A stretch of DNA of 64,000 nt from Flaccisagitta enflata (GCA_965153355.1 OZ231128.1:19406001-19470000); one strand, 5' to 3'. Positions 11,515-26,016 are shown, counted from the stretch's first letter. The notes: generated by a model from the letters alone, not told the origin. Translations and numbers: made by a program.

Positions 11515-13354
11515 TCAACGAAGAATTAAAACTATATTAGTCTTCAGATGTTTTCTGAGCTGCGTAGAGGAGCAGAATGCTTTGCCACAAACTAGGCATG
11601 TTTGATGTTGCATATCTTTGTGAACGGCCATGTGGTCTTGAAGATCACTTTTATGGCGAAAAACTTTCCCACATTCGTTGCACTGAAAACGACTCTCCGA
11701 GTTATGAGTGAGAATATGGCGACGAAGCTCTGCTTGCGAAATGAACCGTCGACCGCACTCAGAACAACCGTATTGAGATTCGTCATTTCCATGGATTCGC
11801 TTATGATGTTTTCTAAGGTCTCTGGCAGTTTTATAACATTTATCGCATTCTTCACACTCAAGCACTTTGTCTCGAACGTGTGTCTCTTCATGAGCAATCA
11901 GGTGGGCCTTTCGGGCAAATTCTTTCCCGCATTTTGCACACTTGAAATCTTTCAATCCTGTGTGAACCAGAAAATGCATTCTTAATTGTGATATTTGCTT
12001 AAACTTTTTCCCGCATACATCACAGGCATGAGGGCTTTCTCCGGTGTGAACCATTTCGTGGTCCTGCAGACTACGTATCCGAGAAAATTGCTTTCCACAC
12101 TCGACGCAGCTGAAAAGCTTGACCCCGCTGTGCGTCTTTTTGTGCTGTCTCACTTCACTTTCAGTAAGAAATCGAGCTCCACAATCGAGGCATTTATGGG
12201 GCTTTTCTCCCAAGTGGATCATGTTAGGTCTATTCAAGCTAGACTTGTTCCCGAATATTCTACCACACGTTTGACACTCAAAGTTTTGTGTGTCATCGTG
12301 GTTGGATTTCACGTGTAACCGAAGAGCACTTCGTTGCGCAAATGATTGTCCACATTCATTACACTGGTGTGGCTTTTCTCCCGTATGAGCTCGTCTGTGG
12401 TCCTCAAAGCCTAATTTTGATTTGAAATCTTTACCACAGTCTTTGCAGTTATATTCTTTTGCATTGTCATGAGTTCTACTGTGTAATTTCACTTCTTCTT
12501 TGGTGCGGAAACATTTTCTGCATTCATTGCATTCGTGAGGCTTGTCATCCTTGTGTGTCAACTGATGCCTGTTTAGATGTCCCTTCGTGAAATATTTCTT
12601 CCCACATTCTTGACAAACATGGGATTTTATTTGTTTGTGAACCATGTCATCATGACTTTTGACTTTGTCTCTGGAAATAAAACATTTCCCACAGGTGTCG
12701 CAGGAAAACGGTTTCTCACCCGTATGTCTCCTCAAGTGGATTTCAAAATTGCCTTTGCCGGTAAGAAGCACTCCACATTCTTTGCATTCGTATTTTTTCG
12801 CTCAGGCGTGAGTTTTGTCATGTTCTTTAAGCAAAATCTCATATTTTACATTGATTGTTTAAGTCGCTGTGGCTCAATTGATGAACTTTGAGGTATGACT
12901 TTGTTATGCATTTCTTCCCACATTGTAAACACTTGTATGCTTTGATTTGCTTGTGAATATTGTTATCATGAAGACGAGCTTCTCTGGCCGTTCGAAAATA
13001 TTTGTCGCATTCTTTGCACTTGAAAGGTCTTTCGTCGGTATGAATCAATTCGTGTCTTTTGAGATCGCGTTTTTGCGCCAAAACAACTCCACACTGTTTG
13101 CATTGGACCATTTTTCTGGTAATGTGAGACTTGGAATGTTTTTTAAGTAGAATTTTACTCTCAAAGATTTTTTCGCATTTTGCGCAGGGATGTTGGGATT
13201 TAATCTTTTTCACAATGTTATTTTCATTGAGAGTCGTGCCATTTGAGTTAGAGTCTAATTCGTCATGGGATGGCTGATTCTTCTTCAGTGATAGAAAATA
13301 GGATGAAATCATCTTGGTCATTTGATTGAAAAAAAAATAGAAAACAATCGTCAT
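11515..13354 (-). pseudogene. C2H2 zinc-finger protein, interrupted reading frame
   Basis: A long array of classical C2H2 fingers, probably a nuclear DNA-binding protein. The first segment (ATG at 13354 to TGA at 12839, 171 residues) has a ~60-residue lead and four fingers. The second (open to 11515) has about 15 more, such as FSCDTCGKCFISRDKVKSH and FKCAKCGKEFARKAHLIAH, joined partly by TGEKP linkers. Between them the fifth finger is damaged: after NQCKI the frame stops, the rest (EILLKEHDKTH) resumes in another frame with residues missing, and a second TGA lies in the next linker. The second segment has no ATG at its start. One finger has Pro for its first His (SSLNRPNMIH) and the last ends in Asn. 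No KRAB, BTB or ZAD domain is visible. I call it a recently inactivated gene; base-call error is the alternative. Confidence 0.8.
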
Positions 13355-13699
13355 ATCACTCTGTTAACTTACTCCAAATTTCCCTTGGAGACAGCTGGAA
13401 GAACAATTTTTTTAGTTTTTATGACTTTGCTGCTGACACACGATTTCGATCAGAGTGAGACTGAGATTGAGGTGAGAGTACTTGCATCTTATATATTAAG
13501 CAGTCAGTCGTACATCTCCCATTCCCTCTTGTCTGCTTTCATGGGATCTAAACAGAATCGGAACATTCTCGGTCAAAACTTTCGATCTTCGTGAAGGAAA
13601 CGTTTCCAGACAATGAAAACAAATCATGGAGGAAGCAATCGTGGATTTTCGAGTGTTCGTGGGAAAAAACAATTTGGAATGATAGTGGAAAGAAAACCA

Positions 13700-13780
13700 A
13701 CTTTTTGATGGGCTGACCAATCGACGGACCGACCGACATGGCAAGTTCGAGAGTCACGTGTCTGCGACTAAAAAGCCTTT
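13700..13780 (+). mobile_element. Family A terminus
   Basis: A GACC/GGAC microsatellite stub ('cgacggaccgaccgac') is followed by 'gagagtcacgtgtctgcgactaaaaag', a degraded version of the palindromic end. Confidence 0.6.
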
Positions 13781-14174
13781 GCCACCTTGTATGTCTTCAT
13801 TTCTTCAATATCTGTTTCTTCTCCGCTTTTCTTTCCCTCCTTCTTCTCCGCCCACACCATACAAGGTCAAAGACCCAATGACTACGACACGAGTTTCTTT
13901 AGCACCACCCTTTTAATCAACCACCGACCCCCTTTACTCTGCTGAGCCATCCCATACTACCCTTATGGCCTTACAAGGCCTTAGCGTCTTATTGATGCTG
14001 ATTTAGTAATTTCATGAGAGACATGGACAGCCTTGACAAAACTCTGTTCTTTACCACCATGCTATCAGCCTTCCATCACCAGCCAACCTCATTTGGTTCT
14101 ACTGCCACACCCTATACAACCGCTACCCGTTTATCTATCTCCTACCTTCGCGGCTCGACCCTCCCTATCTTACA
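13781..14174. other. Non-genic, pyrimidine-biased
   Basis: Mixed sequence with many ccctt/cttcc runs. No exon or RNA gene is recognised. Confidence 0.35.
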
Positions 14175-14440
14175 AACAAGGCCGGATACACGGCTACCCC
14201 AGTCGCGTGCGGGTGGGCAGGGGCCGTATTTGAGGTCACTTGATCACTTGGGCAGGAGCAGTGAGGCCAAAGATCGCAAAAGTCCAAAAAACGTAAAGTT
14301 TGACGGGCGGACCGACGGACGGACCGACGGACGGACAGACCGACGGATGGACGGACGGACCAACGGACGGACCCACGGACGGACCGACGGACGGACCGAC
14401 AAAGCGGAGTGTAGAGTCGCGTAGCACGCGACTAAAAAGA
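14175..14440 (+). mobile_element. Family A element, complete copy
   Basis: One of the two cleanest full copies. The left end 'caaggccggatacacggctacccc' leads into 'agtcgcgtgcgggtgggcaggggccgtatttgaggtcac'. The body 'gggcaggagcagtgaggccaaag' follows, then a (GGAC)n array (14305-14400). The right terminus 'gtgtagagtcgcgtagcacgcgactaaaaag' forms a hairpin. The structure (one palindromic end, internal tetranucleotide array, no coding) recalls pearl/HINE-type Helitron-related elements; that assignment is inference. Confidence 0.8.
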
Positions 14441-14589
14441 ACTCTCCTGAAGATCTCTTTTGACTCTGTCCTTTATCATTGCAATCCTCTTTCAAAGCAA
14501 AGTAACATATGACGGCGAGCAATTGATGTCCACATTTAGTGTTTCACCCCATTTTTAGATGCGTCTGTCAGGAACGCATCTCTATAAGA

Positions 14590-14698
14590 GGGTCTGTCCG
14601 TCCGTTGGTCCGTCCGTCCGTCCGTCCGTCCGTCCGTCCGTCCGTCCGTCCGTCCGTCCGTCCGTCCGTCCGTCCGTCCGTCCGTCCGTCCGTCCGTC
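14590..14698. repeat. (CCGT)n tetranucleotide array
   Basis: About 25 nearly perfect CCGT units follow 'ctctataagagggtctgtccgtccg', which matches the left part of several family A copies. It is therefore probably an expanded internal array of a truncated family A element. Confidence 0.9.
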
Positions 14699-15087
14699 AC
14701 GCCTGTGCAAAAACCGTGTTTCTCGGCTGTTTTCGCCTACTGTGAGATCCTAATCTGAAACAAATGATCAACCAACATGTTTTGAGAGTATTTTCACCCG
14801 TCTGTTCGTCCATCTGTCTCTCCATACATATGACACATGATCAATACACCCTGAGACACAGCCCGGACGCATCGTTGCCCGGTCGGGCTTGTTTCAACTA
14901 TAGTTGAATAATTATGATGCAACAGATATTTTCATGAGACAAATTGTCTCCAGAAATACTCGATGTGTATGTCTCTGCCATAAGCTGACCTCAAATGAAC
15001 CTTTAAATCAGCAATTCATATGAGAAAAGCAAAGGAAAAAAGGATTTTTAAGAAAATTGTGCTTACATTTTTTATCTCATTGCTGCT

Positions 15088-15227
15088 GTCAAAATTATAA
15101 GACACACAAATGCAAAGAAATTTTGCATTTCTAAGAACATAGCCCCCTCCATAATCAAGTTTGGAAGGGGGCTATGTTCTTCATTTTTGAGTTTTTTCAT
15201 TTTCCATGCAAAGTTATAATTTTGACA
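15088..15227. repeat. Small foldback sequence
   Basis: 'gtcaaaattataa' (from 15088) and 'ttataattttgac' (to about 15224) are inverse copies. Nested inside are 'gaacatagccccctcc' and 'ggaagggggctatgttc' around a ~12-bp loop. The whole ~140 bp can fold back on itself. It is probably a small MITE, or a chance hairpin retained from one. Confidence 0.6.
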
Positions 15228-15770
<543 letters not shown>

Positions 15771-15889
15771 GTCTCTGTCTCTGTCTCTCTCCTTCTTTTA
15801 CCCATCTTCCGTTAAAAGACGATCCCGTCTGCGGTTCGCCTTTCATCACCCGCCGACTTCTGCTGCGCATATGAATGGCCTTTTTTCGC

Positions 15890-15990
15890 CTTCGCCACCA
15901 CCGCCGCACTATCGCTGCTGCGACCACCGTGGCCGCCACCAACACCGCCGCTACAACCGCCGCCATCACCATCACCTACCCCCAGCACTA
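15890..15990. repeat. CCGCCA/CCACC-rich degenerate trinucleotide run
   Basis: A low-complexity stretch of CCG, CCA and CAC triplets. No convincing coding exon. Confidence 0.5.
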
Positions 15991-16129
15991 CCGCCGCATG
16001 CACTACCAGACTGCCCACTGCGTGCATACCGGGTGATCAGCCGGAACCGAGTAAATCTTTTTGGACGCTGAGACTGAATGACTGATAGTTGATATTTGGG
16101 CAATAGTTCTTCATAAAGAAAATCATTGA

Positions 16130-16215
16130 ATATTTACTTTAAGCCAAAGGTGGATATTGTAGCCCAAAAGGCTTGCAAGATGGATATTGTAGCCCAAAAG
16201 GATTGCAAGTAATGT
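16130..16215. repeat. Short tandem duplication (~37 bp x 2)
   Basis: 'tggatattgtagcccaaaagg.ttgcaag' occurs twice in a row near 16150 and 16185. There is no other feature in 16030-16660. Confidence 0.7.
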
Positions 16216-16661
16216 TTGTCTATAATCTAAGTGAAATGACTTGACATTAGACGAGGATTCTGTGAAAAAATGCACCACTTTTCCAAATCGACTTAAACTG
16301 AAATATATCTTATAGGGCTGTTTCTGTAACATTTTATTATCTTTTTAGATAAGCAAACGTTCAGCAATTCTCTTCAATTCTAAACCATCCCCAACAAATT
16401 TGCCTTTGTATCTTAAGAGAAATGGCATAATACATTTACTCAATTTCGGCTGATCACCCGGTATACTGAATCCACTGTCACTGCTCCTTTTCTATACCTC
16501 CAGATCGTCAGTTTCCTTGCACTGTCCATTCCACTGCCACCACCACTTCTTCAACTTTTTTCGTCTTCATCATTAGAAGTTGCCTCCTTTTCCACCCCTG
16601 CCCTGCTCCTGCCAACTCCAAAGTTCCTCCCTCTTCACATCCACCAGCATACCCTCGTCAC

Positions 16662-17180
16662 TTTTGCCACTTTTGCCACTTTTGCCACTTTTGCTGACAT
16701 TACTACCGCCACTGATATTGTCAACGCCTTTGCTGTCATCACTACCGCCTCCATCGCTGTCAACGCCTTTGCTGTCATCACTACCGCCTCCATCGTTGTC
16801 AACGCCTTTGCTGTCATCACTACCGCCACTAACGTTGTCAACGCCTTTGCTGTCATCACTACCGCCTCCATTGTTGTCACCGCCTTTGCTGTCATCACTA
16901 CCGCCTCCATCGCTGTCAACGCCTTTGCTGTCATCACTACCGCCTCCATTGCTGTCAACGCCTTTGCTGTCATCACTACCGCCTCCATCGCTGTCAACGC
17001 CTTTGCTGTCATCACTACCGCCACTAACGTTGTCAACGCCTTTGCTGTCATCACTACCGCCTCCATCGCTGTCAACGCCTTTGCTGTCATCACTACCGCT
17101 TCCATCGCTGTCAACGCCTTTGCTGTCATCACTACCGCCTCCATCGCTGTCAACGCCTTTGCTGTCATCACTATCGCTGT
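16662..17180. repeat. 39-bp minisatellite, about 12 copies
   Basis: After four 12-bp 'tttgccacttt' units comes an array of a 39-bp unit containing 'tgtcaacgcctttgctgtcatcactaccgcc'. Because 39 is divisible by three and the unit has few stop codons, long frames stay open on both strands (LSSLPPPSLSTPL-like and MEAVVMTAKALTA-like). I see no splice or family evidence that any is translated. Confidence 0.9.
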
Positions 17181-17930
17181 TACCACGTCCGCTGTCGGCG
17201 TCTCTGCCGCCATTTCCGTGGCATTTGATCGCACGCGCGGGCGCATGTTCGCGTGCGGAAAATCTTCGCCCTTCTCACGTTACTCTCTCTCTATTTCTTC
17301 ACGTCCTCGTCCTTCGATAAGACCAATGTCCTGCAAAACGATTACAGGTTCTTTTGGCTTTTTCAGTTGTTTTAGCTTCCCAGATGCCTGATCATCGCTG
17401 AAAGAGACTCATGATTTTGAAAGTTGGAATCGTGGACTAGACATGGGCATGACTGACCAAGATAAGGTTCCCCCTGACGAGGAAAAGATAATCATTGACT
17501 CCTTAAGTATGTATGAATGTTGAAACAACATTGCCTTTATTACAAACGGATGAAAGCCTTGCAAGCATTCAATGGTGTTTACTCCGAATGTTCACAACTA
17601 TCCTAGAACTACATTTTCTTAAAGCAAATCTGACTTTATACATTATTGATATAGGATTGGGCACTGGATAGTTCCTATGCTGAATACTATCACCTACTAT
17701 GATAAGGGTACCACTTTCCATCATGATATCTTTGATAGACTACATTTTCTGATGGCCTTTTTTCCTTCTTTCCGTTGCAGTTGGTATTCCATATCGCACC
17801 AACGCCATCTTCCCGCTTTTTGGCCCTCTTTTGGGCATTTTTTATTTTGTTTTTGTTTTTATTGTGCGTGTGCGAGGCAGTGTGAGTATCTTAATGTGTC
17901 TGTGTGTGGAAATTATCCCGCAGCCTCCCT
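17181..17930. other. Non-genic, nothing recognised
   Basis: Unique sequence, no exon or RNA gene recognised. Confidence 0.3.
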
Positions 17931-17931
17931 C

Positions 17932-18130
<199 letters not shown>

Positions 18131-18174
18131 CATAGGCGACATCATATCGGGGAGTCCGTAATGGAATTTCTTGG

Positions 18175-18480
18175 GCATCTTGTTTCTTCTTCTTTGGGCG
18201 TGTTTCTACTGACGACCAAAAACGCGTTTCTCCCTGTAAAACGCGATCAGAGTGTGAACGCATATTCGTGAATTTCAACTATCCCACGAGGGAGTGAGTG
18301 AAGTGAGTGAGCGAGTCTGCAAACGGAACAAGCAAGCAAAGCGAGCACAGCAAAGCGAAGCACTGCGTAGTGAGTGAGCGGAGTGAGCGGAGTGAGCGGA
18401 ATGAGCGGAGTGAGCAATGCGAGTGAACGAACGTAGTGAGCGACCGAGTAGCCCGTTAAAAACATGATTGTCTCTGACTA
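18175..18480. repeat. Family D dispersed repeat, copy 2
   Basis: It shares with 7740-8060 the left flank ('aaaacgcg..agagtgtgaacgcatat'), a GAGTGAGCGGAGTGAGCG core and the right flank 'gttaaaaacatgattgtctctgactagaacagccccc'. Copy number of the GGAGTGAGC unit differs between the two. Confidence 0.6.
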
Positions 18481-18712
18481 GAACAGCCCCCTATATCTTC
18501 TTTTTCTTTGCTCCTTCTTTTTGCTCGAGCTTGTTTGCGGCTACAAGTACAACGAAGGCAACAAAGCCTGATAGAAAGAAAGTCTTGGCGTTGTCCGATG
18601 ATGGCGCCGGAGTAAACAAAATGCAAATAGTCGCAAAGGCGTCAAATGGTCGGCGGTACCCGTCGCCCCTAAGTTAGTGTATGTTTGTTACGGAGGTGAG
18701 AGGGGCAGCGGC

Positions 18713-19092
18713 CCCAGAAGAGCCAATGATCTATGCTGGGGTAGGGTTTGAGCATTGAGGCTAGGATATAAGCCTCTGGGCTTGGATTTGTACAGTGAGG
18801 CTGGGATTTAAGCCACGAGGTTGCAATTAGAGCCATCAGGCTTGGTTTGGAGCCTCTTTGCTAGGGTTGGAGACATAAGGGTGGGGTCCAAGCCTCAAGG
18901 TTGGAACTGAATCCTGGAGGTAGGAATTGGAGCCTCATGTCTGGGATTGGAGCCTGAAAGCTGGGATTGGAGCCTCAATGCTGGGATTGGCGGATTGGAG
19001 CCTCATGGCCACAATTTGAGACTCAAGGCTGGAAATGGGGCCTTGAGGCTTTGATTGGGGCCTTGAAGCTAGAATGGGAGCCTGAGGGAGGT

Positions 19093-19124
<32 letters not shown>

Positions 19125-19197
19125 AGAAGAAGGAGAAAATCACCCATATGTGTGAAAGCATAGGTCATCTGCCACATCGGGGCCGCTGCCCAAAAAG
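18713..19197. mobile_element. Family B element, second subtype
   Basis: It is bounded by GGGCAGCGGCCCC (18713) and its inverse GGGGCCGCTGCCC (ending about 19192). The interior is a degenerate 20-24-bp array ('gctgggattggagcctcaag') ending in a (GAA)n run at 19092-19134. The right end 'tgaaagcataggtcat' is shared, inverted, with the copies at 38463 and 63972, defining a subtype distinct from copies 1-4. Confidence 0.7.
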
Positions 19198-19199
19198 CG

Positions 19200-20206
<1,007 letters not shown>

Positions 20207-20274
20207 TCCACCCCACTTTCATAAATTTCGACATTGATGTTTTTTTGGTATGTGACATACGGTTTCCAATTTCT

Positions 20275-21720
20275 AGTTTTTGTTACGGACACGCAACTCT
20301 ATACAGGTCAGAGCGTATTTGAACAAGAGGCCCCCTCTTTCAGGAATGATAACTGAAGCAGCCCTTCCTAGAGCCCATCACATGTATGTTGAAGCTAGGG
20401 GTATGATTGAGGTATGATTTGAAAGCTTATGAGAATACAAATGGCGCCATCAGAGCATTTTTTGAATTTTGTTCCCAAGCTCTAGTTATAGCTCTTCAAG
20501 GTATCAAATTTAGCTATTTCTAACACAACCCCCAAAAAATCTATTTTTATACCTTACAGGGAGTACCACCCCAAACAGGACCAAAGAAAACGATGTATCT
20601 TTGCTTCTAGAAATGGTAGAATGATTCTGTAAACAGGTTCAGAAAGCTCTTAAAAAACGATTTTTATATCTGTATTTTGCCAAAGGCTCATTAAGAAAAC
20701 TGAATCCCTTTGTATTATTTAGAGCAAAGTATAGTTTTTACTTTGAGTTTTTGCTTGTTTTGTTGAGCATTGACAAGCATCCTTTTATCCCACTCTTATT
20801 TCCAAACAAATAGTGCTACAATCCTGGCAATGGTCTTGAATTAAAGATATTGTGAGGTAAAATCATACCTGTGCAAAAAATGAGAAAATTGAACAGTATT
20901 GGTTGGGTCCAGAGACTTTTTTGTAATTTTCATCACAAAAAATTTTTATGTGCATTGATAAAAAAGTCAATAACTATATTGAATGATACAATTTTGACAA
21001 AGGTCATGAGGGAATCCCAATCTTCAGTATCCTAGCTTAACTGACAAACATTTCTGACAATTTTTTGTCATCTATATCTGTATATAGCTAGGAAAATCTA
21101 AGGAAAAACCTTGAATTGGGATAGAAATTAGCATTTTTTGCTAAAAAAAGGCATTTTTTTATGGTTTTGTTGAGGGTATGTGTTAACCATGACTAGCAAA
21201 AGTCTGTATCATTCAAAAATCGTCTGAAGTTATCTTTTAGAAACAGTTTTCAGAAATGATTTTGCACTTCTAGAAGCAAAAATACATCGTTTTCTTTTGT
21301 CCTGTTTGATGTGATACACCCTGTAAAAGGACTGTAATTTTAGTCAGGGCTTAAAACCAAAAAAAAAAAAAACGCTCTGATGGCGCCATTTGTATTCTCT
21401 TAAGCTATCAAATGATACCTCAATCATATTTGTAGCTTCAGTATACAAGGCTCTAGGGGGCTGCTACAGTTTTCATGGTGGCCTCGCGTTCTATTACGCT
21501 CTGATCTGTAAGAAGCTTTGTCCGTCCGTTCTTCCGTCTGTTGGTCCCTCCGTTGGTTTGTCTGTCTGTGGTGATAAAATCTAAAAGTGTACAATCAAGT
21601 GAGATACTTTTTTTGTATGTTTGTGTGTGTAAGGGAGGGGTTTTGAGTGTGGATGGGGTTGGATGGCTCTGCCCACCCCGCGTCACTTGTTTACTCATGG
21701 ATCCTACTGAAAAGAAAAAG
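20275..21720 (+). mobile_element. Family A-related copy split by a foldback insertion
   Basis: Left piece 'ttacggacacgcaactcta' and right piece 'agaagctttgtccgtccgttc..tctgtctg...gctctgcccaccccgcgtcactt' join across the foldback element into the usual family A order. A related, uninterrupted version lies at 31395-31640, and part of the same right body recurs at 22245-22385. Confidence 0.6.
20304..21508. mobile_element. Foldback element, 1.2 kb, TA target duplication
   Basis: Left end CAGGTCAGAGCGTATTTGAA and right end (inverted) CAGATCAGAGCGTAATAGAA. Arm similarity continues for several hundred bases, for example 'aatacaaatggcgccatcagagc' in both arms and 'aaaacgatgtat.tttgcttctagaa' in both. 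Flanking TA dinucleotides (20302-20303, 21509-21510) fit a TA duplication. There is no open frame of note. It is a Tc1/mariner-like non-autonomous foldback by target site; that class is inference. Confidence 0.75.
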
Positions 21721-22084
21721 AATGATATGTGAAAAAAAAACAAGAAAGAGGTTAAAAACAGAAAAAAAAATACATATCACAAAGGCCGGTTCTGGAATTT
21801 TTTGCGTTCTTAGTACAATTGTACCCTTGCGGCCTTTTAGACACGTCGCTCCCCCATCCCCTTCCTCTCAGTTCCGCCTTTGCAGATACAATCCCCCACA
21901 CCGCTTGCTTGCAAGTGCATTTACGGTTATGGTCCACGATGCCCAAACATGCGAATTCGCCCTCCTATGCCAACAAAACATTTTTGGCAAGAAAAAAACA
22001 TGGCCAGCCCAAGATTACTCCCCAAAGGTTGATGTAACATCAAGCTCATTGTTCATTTTCAGAAATGCCTGAATGAAAAATGTC

Positions 22085-22170
22085 AACTAAGGAAATACAA
22101 TTTTACAGGGACGTGCAAATTTGCCAATAAAGAATGTCAATTGAGGAAATGCAATTTTACATTGACTTGC
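22085..22170. repeat. Short tandem duplication (~55 bp x 2)
   Basis: 'aatgtcaa.t.aggaaat.caattttaca..gac.tgc.aatttg' occurs twice in tandem. Confidence 0.6.
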
Positions 22171-22244
22171 CAATTTGTCAACTTGTCTGTCTGTCGAAGC
22201 TGACATGCACAGTGAGTAAGAAACAACATATCATTTTTTACGTT

Positions 22245-22385
22245 CACATTGTCTTTTTAGTTGCGGACCGTTTTTGAAGCTTTTAGTGTATGTATCTGTG
22301 TTGGAAGGGGGTTGGCTGCCCCTGCCCACCCGTAAGAAACGATATTGTAACCCCGCGTCACTTGTTGATAAATTTCTTCAAATTC
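22245..22385 (+). mobile_element. Family A-related fragment
   Basis: 'tttagttgcggaccg...gtgtatgtatctgtgttggaagggggttggctgcccctgcccacccg...aaccccgcgtcacttgtt' matches the body of 21600-21700 and 31500-31620. Confidence 0.5.
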
Positions 22386-22904
22386 CAGTCTCAATTGAAG
22401 AAAATATGGCTGAAAGACACAAAAGGCAATATAAATTACCAAAAGTTATCTACCTTGTAGAGATTACTATGTGAGTTATATCGCATGGTAACATGACATG
22501 AATAGAAACATAGCTATTTTCTATTGATCTTCTTTCGACATAACATATATAAGAGGGAGCAAGCTCTCATGTGTTGTCTTGTAAATATGCATGCAAGGGA
22601 TGGCATTGATTAATGGTTATTGATCAGAAATGGCACTATTCGGATTCGAGCTTTGGGCTTCTATCAAACTCAAGAAGAGCTGTCATTTCTAACCGAAAAT
22701 CCATTAAGTGCGCGCGGATACGCAGAAAAAGAAAAAAAACTGTTGGTGAGTCGCTAAATCGGCTTTTTCATTTGGCATTAATCACGTTCTCTGTCAATCG
22801 AGGGAAGGTCATAATCTATCACCATATCTCACTCACTCAAGCTAAGGATGCTCATCCCCGTCTGTTCCCCCTCGGCTGAGTTCACAGTGATGGAATACCA
22901 CTCG

Positions 22905-23190
22905 GCTCAAAACACAAAAAAAAGACGCACCTGTCTATGAATGGATAAAACAAGTATAAAAATCAATCTTAACTTTATGTAAAGAAAACATTTTGAAAGA
23001 TTTTTGAAAAAAACCTTTCATTCTAGACCAATCCCAGCTCTGCATCTCAAACGGCTTAGAAGCTGTAGCCTTGCAAAGAGAAGTACTAATTTGCTAAAAT
23101 GCATTTTTACATAGGGATTGGAAAACTAAAATAGGCAATGTTTTCACTCAAACTCACTTGGAGCACACAGTCAATTTTGCATCAAATCCC
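22905..23190 (+). mobile_element. Family E MITE copy
   Basis: 'aaaaaaaagacgcacctgtctatgaatgg..ttctagaccaatcccagctctgcatctcaaacggcttagaagct..gcaatgttttcactcaaac' is closely shared with 26630-26895 and, in the opposite orientation, with the TIR-bounded element at 44744-45153. Confidence 0.6.
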
Positions 23191-23329
23191 ATGATTCCAG
23201 CCTTACGATATTCCATAAATCACATGCCCATGCTAAACAGGATGAGCCCTATGTACCGTCTATTCGATCCCACAATAAAAAACAAGGAACAATGAGAACG
23301 TCTTGGTAACAATGACTGAGTCTAGGAAT

Positions 23330-23550
23330 TGAGTCTGATGACTTGTGGCTGGTGGCTGTTGGCTGATGACTTGTGGCTGGTGGAGGGTGGCTGGGGAGTT
23401 TTGTCTGGTGGCTGGTAGCTGATGGCTGGTGGCTTCGGTCTGGTGACTGGTAGCTGGTGGCCGATGGCTGACGACTGATGGCTGGTGTCTGGAGGCTGGT
23501 GTCTGGAGGCTGGTGTCTGGTGGCTGGTGGCTGATGGCTGGTGATGAGGC
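23330..23550. repeat. GGCTGGTG-type minisatellite
   Basis: Degenerate 7-14-bp units such as 'ggctggtggctgatggctggtgtct' cover about 220 bp. Nothing else is recognised in 23190-23960. Confidence 0.85.
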
Positions 23551-23957
23551 TTCTTAACACAAGTTTCTAGATTCAATAAAATATTTTTCGAAAAAGCCCA
23601 TTTTCAATAGAATCACATTAAATTGAATATCGCGAAATGAAATGTAGATTGTAGGTAGATGGGCAGACAGGCAGATGGGAGGTCGTGACTTCAAATGATG
23701 CACATGTTAATTAGTTGATTAGTTAGTAGAATTCACAATTTCTTTTTCCATTCGAGAACAGATGGCCATACCATATTACCACAAGAAGACATGTCGCAAA
23801 GGAACGCGTGTTGTCCTTAAAGGAGACAAAATTTGTATTTTAGAGAACCAAAAGGAACACGGCTTAAAGATGACTACCATGGCTTAGTCCCGTGCACGTG
23901 GGCCGGGGCAGCGATGAAGGAGGCCAGTCTAAGTGTTTGATCGTCAATGAGACTCTT

Positions 23958-24890
<933 letters not shown>

Positions 24891-25182
24891 CCAAATGTCT
24901 AAAATGTTTGAAATGTCCAAAATGTCCAAAATGTCTAAAATGTTAAAAATGTCTGAAATGTCCAAAATGTCTAAAATGTCTAAAAGGTTCTATAACCTTC
25001 TTGAGTGTCATTATCAAAAACTATTTTTCTTTATCTTTTTCGTCATCAGAAACAAAAACAAACTGGAAATGAATTGAAAGCAGCAAACAGCCCACAGTGC
25101 CCAGCTAACAGCCCACAGCCCACAGCCCACAGCCCACAGCCCACAGCCCACAGCCCACAGCCCACAGCCCACAGCCCACAGT
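24891..25182. repeat. Two minisatellites: AAAATGTC(C/T) and AGCCCAC
   Basis: 24891-24990 has about ten 9-12-bp 'aaaatgtc(c/t)' units. 25082-25182 has about 12 copies of the heptamer AGCCCAC. They are separated by about 90 bp of unique sequence. Confidence 0.85.
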
Positions 25183-25357
25183 GCCGCCTCTCCGTCGCGC
25201 GCGTCATTATTGACGCCAGGATCCTCCCTCCTTTAAAATGAAAAAAAGGCCGTCTCTCTCGACATCCATCTTTAGCAATTTATTTAGCCACGAGAAATAT
25301 TTCTTTTTATGAAAAAAAAACGCATCCCGTCCGCGACATTGATACGCCTTTTTTTAA

Positions 25358-25359
<2 letters not shown>

Positions 25360-25394
<35 letters not shown>
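25360..25394. repeat. (GA)n microsatellite
   Basis: About 17 GA units. The surrounding 25183-26010 has no recognised gene. Confidence 0.95.
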
Positions 25395-25398
<4 letters not shown>

Positions 25399-26016
25399 AG
25401 ATCAAATTTTACATGAAATTTCTACATCTTTTTAGATATGGATCAGAAGAAATGCCTGGAAAGGCAAATGACATTTACATAATTTTCCCGGTTTTATATT
25501 TGCCAAAGTTTAAAAAAAAAAAAAGAATAAAAAGATCTTGTAAACGAATTCGACATTCACTCGGGAGATCATGGAATAGGTAGACTATGCAGCCACTTGA
25601 TCCCCGTCCCACTACAAATTTCCCATTCAAAGTGGTGCCGACAATCGTCGATGGCGTTGGCGGGTGACATACTATATAAGTAAACTCACGGAGCGAAATA
25701 AACTCAATTAAGAGAAGAAATAGTAATACATAAAAGTTATGACGGGACTTGAAACGGTTAAGACAAGAAAGAAATGTGAAGACCAAAAGAAACTCAAAAA
25801 GAAGAAAAAAGATTGATATAGTTATTTACGTTGAACTCTGAACATTCCCACTTTGATGTGTTTTGCTCTTTTGTCATATCGCGTCTCGGGTTTTGATAGA
25901 ACTTTTTCTTATCTTAATCCTAATCCCATACAGTTCACCCCTTTAAAAATAGTGAGTGAAATAAAAGCCCTGCCCGACGACATGGATGGGAAGTGGGAAC
26001 GGAATCAGAACCCGAG

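Noticed and set aside
12772-12840. A short intron removing the break in the zinc-finger gene
   Set aside because: No GT-AG pair on the minus strand rejoins the fingers in frame; available GT and AG dinucleotides give introns far too short or cut through intact zinc ligands.
16580-17320. Long open frames on both strands (Pro/Leu/Ser-rich and Ala/Val-rich)
   Set aside because: The 39-bp minisatellite unit is a multiple of three and lacks stops in several frames; there is no splice, family or codon evidence for translation.
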